DNA from: Trebouxia sp. TZW2008
Taxonomy: Eukaryota > Chlorophyta > Trebouxiophyceae > Trebouxiales > Trebouxiaceae
Length of the DNA stretch: 64,000 bases
Assembly (NCBI GenBank): GCA_002118135.1
Contig: BDIU01000371.1
Location: 124,254-188,253, forward strand
Reading direction: 5' to 3'
Shown: positions 57,501-64,000 of the stretch, one piece after another
How the letters are laid out: every line of letters starts with the position of its first letter
How positions within the stretch are numbered: position 1 is the first letter of the stretch
Translations under genes and position numbers: made by a program
The notes under the pieces: generated by a model
Database searches by the model: none
What the model saw: the letters and a program-made list of their open reading frames with translations, nothing else
What the model was told of the DNA's origin: nothing

Positions 57501-60500
57501 AAGAAGGGACAGCCACCCAGACACGCCTTGTCAACGACAAGATCAGGTAGACAGACTCCGCTCATTGTTTACTTTCTCTCCCTGTGGCATCAAAGCCAGG
57601 CTCACCTCATCTGAAAAGGCTGCAGAAGAAGAAGCTGCCATCCACCATGCCTGGTCACCAGAAGAATCAAGTAGATAGCCTTTTCGCATGCTTTGCTGTT
57701 TTGCACAGTACAAGACAGCCTGATTGCCAAGAAATTGCCAACACAGGCAATGCAAGCACGGAACATAGCCAAAACAGCCCTTGCCTTGTCCAGCTGACCA
57801 ATCGTCCGTAAAAATCGTCCAAGTCTCCAGCCAATTTTGTACTGACAGTGTGATGTGAAACTGCAGCGTGGTGATTGAGCTGCACCAGCCGCACTTGAAG
57901 GGGCTGAGGTGGAAAGCAGGGGCAGGTACCTGAAGCGCCAGCCCCACGTGTGTGATATGTCCGCACCAATTGCTGTGCTGACAATTTGATGTGAAATTTC
58001 AGCGTGGTCAATGAGCTTCATGAGCTGCGCACAAGGGTAGCTGAGCTGGAGGGCAGGGGCAGCTTTCTCAAGGGCCAGCCCCACCAGTGGGAACAGGTGC
58101 CACCCCTCAACGGCCCCAGCTACAAACCCCAGGCCACCTACACCTCACATGATGTAGTCCCCCAGGTAGACCCCTCTTCAGTCCCCCATCCCCTCCCTCT
58201 CCCCCTTCTTGTTGTTGACTCACAATACCCTGCTTGTGCTGGGTTGTACCAGTGGAAACAGGTGCTAGCCCCCAACTAATCAGCTTCAATTCCCAGGCCA
58301 ACTGCACCTCACATGATGTGGACCCCCAGGTATGCCCCTCTAGAACCCCTCCCCACCGCCCTATTTGTTGTTGACTCACGATGCCCTGCATGTGTCCCTC
58401 CAGTGGGAACAGGTGCAACCCCCCACTACTCAGCTTTAGCCCACAGGCCAACTACTTCATGCATAACGCGATCCCCAGGTATACCCCATTAAACCCCCCT
58501 GACCCCCTTCTTCTTGTTGCTGACTTATAATGCCCTGCTCAAGTCTTTCAAGTGGGAACAGGTGCTGCCTCCCAACAGCCTCAGCTACAACTCTCAAGCC
58601 AATCAACCCATGCATGACGTGACCTCCTATCAAAGCCCCTCTACTCTGCTACCTTCTTGTTGTTGACTCAGAACACCTTGCTTTGGCCCTTGTATCTTCT
58701 GTATACGATTCCCACCACCCTCTTGGAAGCACACCCACACACCTATGCACATGCTATACCATGCTGTTTCTATTTGATCTGAACACCATCCTGACAGCTC
58801 TCAGCCTGATCAGATATGTCAGGTGTAGCAAGGATGCTTTTCTGTGTGCACAGATTCACCAGGCAATATCTGTCAGACAGTCATTCATGCACCCTTGTTT
58901 GCATAGCTGCCAAAGCTTCACCCCTTCTGGGCAGCAACAACTCTTGGCTAGGTGCTCACTTCTGTGCTTGTGCAGAAGTTCAGCATATCTCTGCCATATG
59001 TGTCTGTATTGCAGCCTCTGTTGATCTTGTGTGGTCTGTTCTGCCTGCCTGCCTGCCTCTGACTGTCTGTTTGTCTGTCTGAAGCCTCTCTGTAACCTGA
59101 CAAGATGTATGTTGAAACCGTAGTGGCCTTTCTTGACAGGCAATGTCAGGCATTGAGGAAAATGCACGAGTGTGTACTGTCTCTCTTCTCAAGCCTGTTT
59201 ACATGACATTACGCAGCCTTCCTTCAATGTGAAGAGCCGTTGCCTGGGTGTCTGGTTGTCTTTCAGTTTTGCTACGTCTTTTGCCTGCTGCAGGCATGCG
59301 CCAACAGCGCACAACCTTCTTTGACAGATCATGTCCTCTAGCTGTATGCCTGTCTGTCTGCCTGCCTATCTGCTCATCCATTTGTCTGTCATCTGAAGCC
59401 TCATCGTGCCTTTTGCAGATACGTGCAGACACCCCAAGGCCTTCCTTTACAGGCGATGAGCCAACAGGCCATCTGACTGCCCCTGCACCACAGCCACAGA
59501 GCCAGCCATGTGAAACTTCAGCACAATCACAGCTGGCAGTTACTGCACCAGCCTCTTCAGACCCATCTCAGGAACCTGACAGCCCCCCCTTGGCAACTTT
59601 TGCCACCTCTGAGGTGTCATTTGAACCTGGCACCTCTGACTTCCTGGCAGATGCTGCTAATCGCGCTTTTGCTGAGGGGCAGGGCACATTTGATGCTGAT
59701 TTTGATGGCTCTGGGGCAGGGCTAGATCTAGACAGCCCTGCTGAGGACTTCAGTGGCTTTGTCTGTGATGAGGTAGACATGGAGGCTGGGGCTGTCAGCT
59801 GCAGCCCTTCAGACTGCTTTAAGAGCCCTGATGAGTTCAGTGAGGTGGAGTCAGGCGTCCTGGATCTGCGGGCTGGGGCTGCAACCAACAGCCCATCTGG
59901 CAACAGCCCCTTGACCAGCCCTAGCAGTGCAGGCCCTGATGCTGGGCATCTGTTTGCATCAGCCCCGACCCACTGCAGTAAACTCAACTCTTCTTCTCAG
60001 GCAGCCACTGCTGGTTCTAGCAGCTCTGATGGTGGCAGCACTGAGGCTGTGCCCAGCAGTCCTGCGGCCTCAGGGCAAACGCCCCCATGGTGGAAGCAGC
60101 CATGCAGCTTGTCACATGATGACTGGCAGGCTGCATGTGAAGAAGAGGAAGAGGTCAGCGGCTCTGCAGCTCAAGGCCATGAGGAGGGCTCAGCCCCTGC
60201 AGCTGGGGCCGTCCCAAACAGCCCTGACAACGGCCTGACTGGGGCTATGCCTTCCAGCCCTGCAGCTTCAGGGCAGTTGCCCTCCATCTTGCTGCAGCCG
60301 TCTGCCCTGTCAGATGATGACTGGCAGGCTGAGGTGGAAGAACAGCAAGAGGACGCTGCTTCAGACCCTACACTGCATCATGCTGAGATGCACAGCCAGC
60401 CTGTGCCAGTCAGCCATGAAGAGGAGGAGCAGAATCCATGTGCCGGCAACCCTGCGGCTGGTGAAGAAGAAGCTCAGGCTCACTCTTCACAGCAGTATGC

Positions 60501-62419
60501 TCAGGGTGACTTTGCTGATGAAGAAGAGGGCCAGGAGGGCATGTCACCTGGGCATGAGTATCCCCAAGGGGATGAGGGGGGTAGTCCTCAGGGTGGCTTA
60601 CATGATGAAGAGCACCAGGAGGGCATGTCACCCGGGCATGAGTACCCCCAAGGAGGTGAGGGGGGTGAACCCCTTGAGGAAGGAGAAGAAGGGGAGCCCC
60701 AGGCTGTGACCATGGGCATGGTGCAGCAGTGGTGCAATCAGTACCAGGCTGACATTGACCAGTAAGGGCTTTTGTGCCTCCCAAACAACCATGCTTGTCC
60801 AGCTACTTTACAAATTGCTTGTGTAGGTGACCTGTACTGACACACATCGCTGTGTGCTCAAGCGTTAACTGCATTGCAGTCACATGTGTGCTGGGGTTGG
60901 CAAACTATTGTGACCATGTGACCCAACTTTGCATTAATGATGAAGCCAAACACAGCCATCAACTTTACACTTACATAGTATTGTGGACTGATGCAGGTTA
61001 CATATCTTTGTGTTACACATGGCAGGGTGCATCTGCTGGCCTGAATTGCAGTTGCGTTGCACTTGCACTTGCACTTGCACTTGACGCCTGCAAAGCATGC
61101 TGCTTTGTGCATTCCTAACTTGTGCTTGGCCACAATACATTGCAATGCGCCTTACTGGTTGTGCCTCTTACCTGCTACATGTCTGGCTTTTGCGAGGCAG
61201 TCCAGCCCTCTTGCACACTGCGAAAGAAAGCTACATGCCTTCCGCTGCTACCCTGTGACAAGCTGTTTGAAGCTGTTTGAAACTCAGAGGTCACTTGGGC
61301 ATGAGAGTATCTGTGACACCAATCACATCTAAGCTGATGCTGATGTATATCTGACAAGCTGTTTGCTGTCTTGCAGTTGGCGTGGCGCCTACGATGCTCT
61401 GGACCGCCAGCACAACATTCTGCAGCGGATGTTCACCAGCCAGGTCAAGGAGACCCTAGGGCTTCAACTGCTGGCTTGGGACTGCGTCAACTTGATCCAG
61501 CGCCCCCAAGGCAGCCTCCCAAGATATGCTGAGTCGCCCGTGAGTGGTATGACTGTGGACATGACTCACCCACAGATCATTCAGCACCGCTTGTTCAACA
61601 TGTTGGATGGTAATGCGGATGGATTGATCAACCAGGAAGACGTACGGGGCTGGATGCAGCTGCACGTACGGGTGGGGACTGTCATGTGGGATGGGGTGAT
61701 GGATGTCAAGCTCCTGAACCATGGGGGTTACAGAGAAGATGAGCATGGAGTTCAGTCTGAGGGTCAGGTGTGGGGTTGGCTGGAGGGGATGGTGTGGGGC
61801 CTCATGAAAGAGGCCTTTGAGCCTCAGAGCAGCCACCCTGACTGGAAGGTGAACTCACCTTTACCTGTTATCTGATCATGTTGACGCGACAGCATTTTCT
61901 TGACCGTCACATGAATGCAGCCAAATGATGTGCGTTTGGCATGGGTGCCACTGTTGACACCTGCCATCATGCATTGCCTTTGTGTACAGCAGTGGTCACT
62001 TTGATGAACCCTTGCTTCATACTTGCAGCATACATGCTGCATACGGCAGACATGCAAAATGTGGCCAACATTTAGATGCATAAGTGCTTCTAGATGTCAC
62101 TCCCAACTTGGTCACATCGCTCAGTGCTGCCTGGCCATCTCTGAGTGGACGTCAGTTGGAAGTGTCTACTTCACTGTGCGCTGCTCAATGTTGTTTGCTG
62201 CATTTGCAGGGGATCTCATCTGAAGATTTCCTGAGGACAGGTCTAGGCTACCACGTGGCAGGTTTGCTGTGCTCACCCCTTGAAGTCATTGAGGATTCTA
62301 CTGGGGGCAAAAGGGCAGTGAGTGTGGGGGCACAACACGTGCGGTGGGGAGTCCAAATAGCGGAGGCATGGAGCGATTTGGACGCAACTGCAGACTATTA
62401 TCAGGGCTTTAAAACTTGA
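54582..62419 (+). CDS. Coiled-coil / acidic low-complexity / EF-hand protein, function unknown
   Basis: Not recognised as a known family. Nine exons, phases closing, 1294 residues: 54582-54677, 54773-54876, 54999-55103, 55215-56480, 57421-57546, 58003-58165, 59419-60761, 61377-61848, 62210-62419. Layout: basic N-terminus (MADNSRQTDREPRRRWRELS); long heptad-rich coiled coil with repeated LEQQH and LAAQQ.SHK units (about residues 105-520); helical segments SEALIIELEEELRGTLGG and VVNELHELRTRVAELEG; an acidic Ser/Pro/Glu region of about 450 residues with internal repeats (PSSPAASGQ.P, DDWQA, EGMSPGHEYPQG); a C-terminal domain with one EF-hand-like loop DGNADGLINQED (about 1145-1156). The first two exons are the least certain, since two reading frames with an ATG compete there. 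The apparent TAA at 60763 is intronic: the donor is CA|gtaagg. A centrosomal, basal-body or vesicle-tether role would be only a guess. Confidence 0.82.
55670..56100 (+). repeat. In-frame 198-base duplication inside the coiled-coil exon
   Basis: The segment coding ATLEPRYYGGLAAQAKEHTV at about 55786 recurs 198 bases on as ATLERRYFEGLAAQTKEHAV. Flanking LAAQQETHK / LAAQQESHK repeats agree with the same 66-codon period, so the duplication kept frame and heptad. Confidence 0.88.
56555..56577 (+). repeat. Copy of coiled-coil exon 4 end
   Basis: GCGACAAGAGGCCTGTGAGAG followed by gtatgg, against CTCACAAGACTGTGAGAG followed by gtgtga at the real exon end 56480. Short; downstream. Confidence 0.65.
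56960..57160 (+). repeat. Decayed copies of coiled-coil exon 5 start
   Basis: Three stretches (about 56968, 57075, 57118) resemble the acceptor and start GGCTTGCTCAGGTCTGAGGC of the real exon at 57421. All upstream. Confidence 0.7.
57276..57395 (+). repeat. Dispersed short repeat, copy C
   Basis: GAGCACAGGACCAATCTGG...GGCTGGGCCTGCTGAGCC...GATTGAGTGAAAC. Near-identical to the reverse complement of 17098-17205 and similar in orientation to 6849-6961. It lies in the coiled-coil gene intron. Confidence 0.75.
57855..57945 (+). repeat. Copy of coiled-coil exon 6 start
   Basis: GATGTGAAACTGCAG acceptor then (S)VVIELHQPHLKGLRW; the real exon at 58003 has GATGTGAAATTTCAG then (S)VVNELHELRTRVAEL. Upstream copy. 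Confidence 0.85.
58095..58690 (+). repeat. Tandem array of coiled-coil exon 6 end (about 150-base units)
   Basis: The real exon end (QWEQVPPLNGPSYKPQAT...VVPQ then gtagac, 58165) is followed by three copies ending near 58330, 58481 and 58640. They carry variants of CAGTGGGAACAGGTGC..CC and a CCCCAG|GTAT donor in the first two, with the spacer TTGTTGTTGACTCACAATACC between units. Confidence 0.9.
61056..61084. repeat. CTTGCA hexanucleotide microsatellite
   Basis: About four and a half units of CTTGCA in the intron before the EF-hand exon. Confidence 0.85.
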
Positions 62420-63249
62420 CTGCATGTAGGCTTGCTGTTTTGAGACAAGATTGTCTTATTCTGTAAACGAGCTTGCTGCTTGTGTCTGCCACTGTGCCAA
62501 ATGCACTCAGGTGATGCAGATGGCTCTCTGTATGGCAAGCTACCGTATCGTGACGCCAATTGGCAAATGCAATTCGAGGATCGACTGACTCATGCAACAT
62601 TTATTGCAGCAGGTACAGTACAACAGACTTGCAACCACTCTTGATAACATGCCAATGCCTGAATTGTCCTGCAAGACCAAAGGAGCACAGCCAAGTACTG
62701 ACCGTCATCAAAGCTCGCTTGATGCATTGGCAACATGCCCTTCACCATTTGCACGTTGGCTCAGCATGGAAGCCTGGTTTTCACAATCAAGACCAGACGC
62801 TTCACCTGCCGAGCTATAAGAATCTATAATCAAACATATGGAATTCCTAAAATGAAACAAGCTTTCGGAATTGCAAGATCTTCAGGCACCACAGTTTGAG
62901 TTCAGCAATCTTTCAGCAAGCACAACCGTGTAACATGCCAAGTTGTGGTAAAGTTGATCGAAGATCACCTCAGAGTGCTGTCAATAGCACAATTGCTCAC
63001 TGTGCACTTGCCACAGCCTTGACTCATCGGTGCTCCAGCTGGCAGTCAGTCAGTCATATTGGATTCACGTGCAGGCTCACCAACTGATAATCGCCATAGC
63101 TCTCGCGTGTGCTGCACCACTGCAGATTTGACTTGCCGCATCGCTCGACTGCTTGAGCGCTTTGCCGGTGTATCATTTCTCAGACCTTTTGGATAGGTGC
63201 TTGCAACAGTGTCAAACGCGTCCCCGTAGCTCGAGTGTCGCAGGTCAGC
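62420..63249. other. Intergenic region after coiled-coil gene
   Basis: Presumed 3' UTR and promoter of the next candidate gene. Open frames at 62560-62829 overlap in different phases and show no features. Nothing else supported. Confidence 0.4.
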
Positions 63250-63873
63250 ATGCAGATGCTGGGTTTTGCGACTGCTCTGACGCTTGCACTGACCGCCGTA
63301 GCCGCGAGACACGAAACCTTCACCACCAACGCCAGCAGCAGAACTCTGCTAGCCGATGCTCAAGCTGGTAGTATGCATGTTTTCGGCTCAAAAAGGTCAG
63401 CCTCGCAACTTCGCTTTGATCCCCATGGCATGTGCAGAGCCGGCGGACAAAGTCATATGTTTGAATGTCACCGTTGCACCGGATGTGTATTGGCTTTTGA
63501 TCCGGTTCCTGTCAGAATGTCGCATGCGTCTCCCAATCGAAATGTTTCCGCCTGACTAGGTCAAGCAGTTTTTGCAGGGTGGCTTATTCGTGTTTGCTTG
63601 CTCTGTATGCACTCTCTTCTGACCTTGTTCGTGATTTTGCAAATCTGCAGATCGGGCCTTTCAGATCAAAGCAGTCAGCAAGCAGCTTTGCAGACAGCAA
63701 GCAAGTGGGTTCTGTCGTTCAAGCCGGAGGTAGATGTTCGGGCCATCGAGGCTGTATGTGTCGAAGCCGAGCTGCCTTCTCAGGGCCGATTCGATGGCAA
63801 ATGCAGAAGGCTGCACACTGGGAGCGTGCTCAGAGGCATTTCGGGTGCGCGCGCTTGCTTTGCCCCAATGTGA
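63250..63873 (+). CDS. Candidate small secreted protein (weak)
   Basis: Not recognised. Model: exon 63250-63395 starting MQMLGFATALTLALTAVAAR, a plausible signal peptide, ending AAAAAG|gtcagc; exon 63651-63873 after AAATCTGCAG, in phase, ending with a TGA. Total 122 residues. Alternatives: donor GCTG|gtagta at about 63367, or the second exon ending at CCGGAG|gtagat near 63731 with more exons beyond the window. Confidence 0.3.
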
Positions 63874-63900
63874 ACACCATTGTGTGCTTGCGTGCCGATT

Positions 63901-63972
63901 TGCCTGCTTGCTTGCTTGCCTGCTTGTTGGCTGGCTTGCCTGCTTGCTTGGTCGCTCGCTTGCTTGCTTGCC
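63901..63972. repeat. CTTG tetranucleotide-type repeat
   Basis: Interrupted (CTTG)n / (CCTG)n run of about 70 bases near the window end. It gives a misleading minus-strand frame rich in Lys, Gln, Ala and Ser. Confidence 0.85.
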
Positions 63973-64000
63973 AGAATCTACAGCGAATTTCATATGGCTG

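Noticed and set aside
59568..59987. Minus-strand Ser/Pro-rich frame
   Set aside because: Shadow of the acidic region of the coiled-coil gene, which is part of a continuous in-phase gene.
60763..60765. TAA as the end of the coiled-coil gene
   Set aside because: CA|gtaagg is a strong donor here and the next exon begins in the matching phase, adding the EF-hand domain.
1..64000. tRNA, rRNA, CRISPR, autonomous transposon or viral genes
   Set aside because: None could be recognised by reading; short structured RNAs could still be missed without a covariance-model search.

Overview
This is a 64-kb piece of an intron-rich eukaryotic nuclear genome. It is most likely from a green alga of the trebouxiophyte/lichen-photobiont kind. 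That placement is an inference from three things: the cyanobacterial/plant-like argininosuccinate synthase, a secreted ferritin-like desiccation-related protein, and an algal-type mix of plant-like RNA-binding and V-ATPase genes. No taxon can be proven from the window. Introns are GT-AG, usually with CTGCAG or TTGCAG acceptors. I rebuilt nine of the ten main genes exon by exon with splice phases that close across every junction inside the window. The tenth, ZCCHC8-like, has one unresolved junction.

Layout: 3' half of argininosuccinate synthase (+, 1-2308); serine alpha/beta hydrolase of the monoacylglycerol-lipase type (-, 3638-8452); splicing factor CWC22 (-, 9335-18665); three-RRM oligouridylate-binding protein UBP1/TIA-1-like (-, 20545-24675); poorly resolved region with one weak minus-strand candidate (about 26580-27827); desiccation-related ferritin-like secreted protein (+, 28675-31819); EamA/DMT transporter (+, 32803-38894); ZCCHC8-like zinc-knuckle/PSP protein (-, 40542-44826, N-terminus uncertain); V-ATPase subunit E (+, 45543-47257); membrane-anchored multicopper oxidase (-, 48313-54128), divergent from a coiled-coil/acidic/EF-hand protein of unknown function (+, 54582-62419); weak candidate secreted protein (+, 63250-63873). 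No rRNA, tRNA, CRISPR or autonomous transposon was seen.

The outstanding signal is in the introns. Most genes carry partial tandem copies of their own exons, and all the copies I found obey one polarity rule. Copies of an exon's beginning, with its AG acceptor, lie upstream of the real exon. Copies of an exon's end, usually with its GT donor, lie downstream. I count roughly 50 such copies in eight or nine genes. The extreme case is a six-unit array of one alpha/beta-hydrolase exon. Some copies are decayed by stops, frameshifts or lost GT; others are intact, in frame and flanked by usable splice sites, so they could act as alternative exons or decoy sites. The simplest reading is that these introns grow by repeated local tandem duplication across splice junctions, with selection keeping one complete exon.

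Three of the genes (CWC22, UBP1-like, ZCCHC8-like) act in splicing, intron recognition or nuclear RNA decay in other eukaryotes. The hydrolase, desiccation protein, transporter, V-ATPase and oxidase are ordinary metabolic, stress or membrane functions, and there is no sign of one shared pathway.
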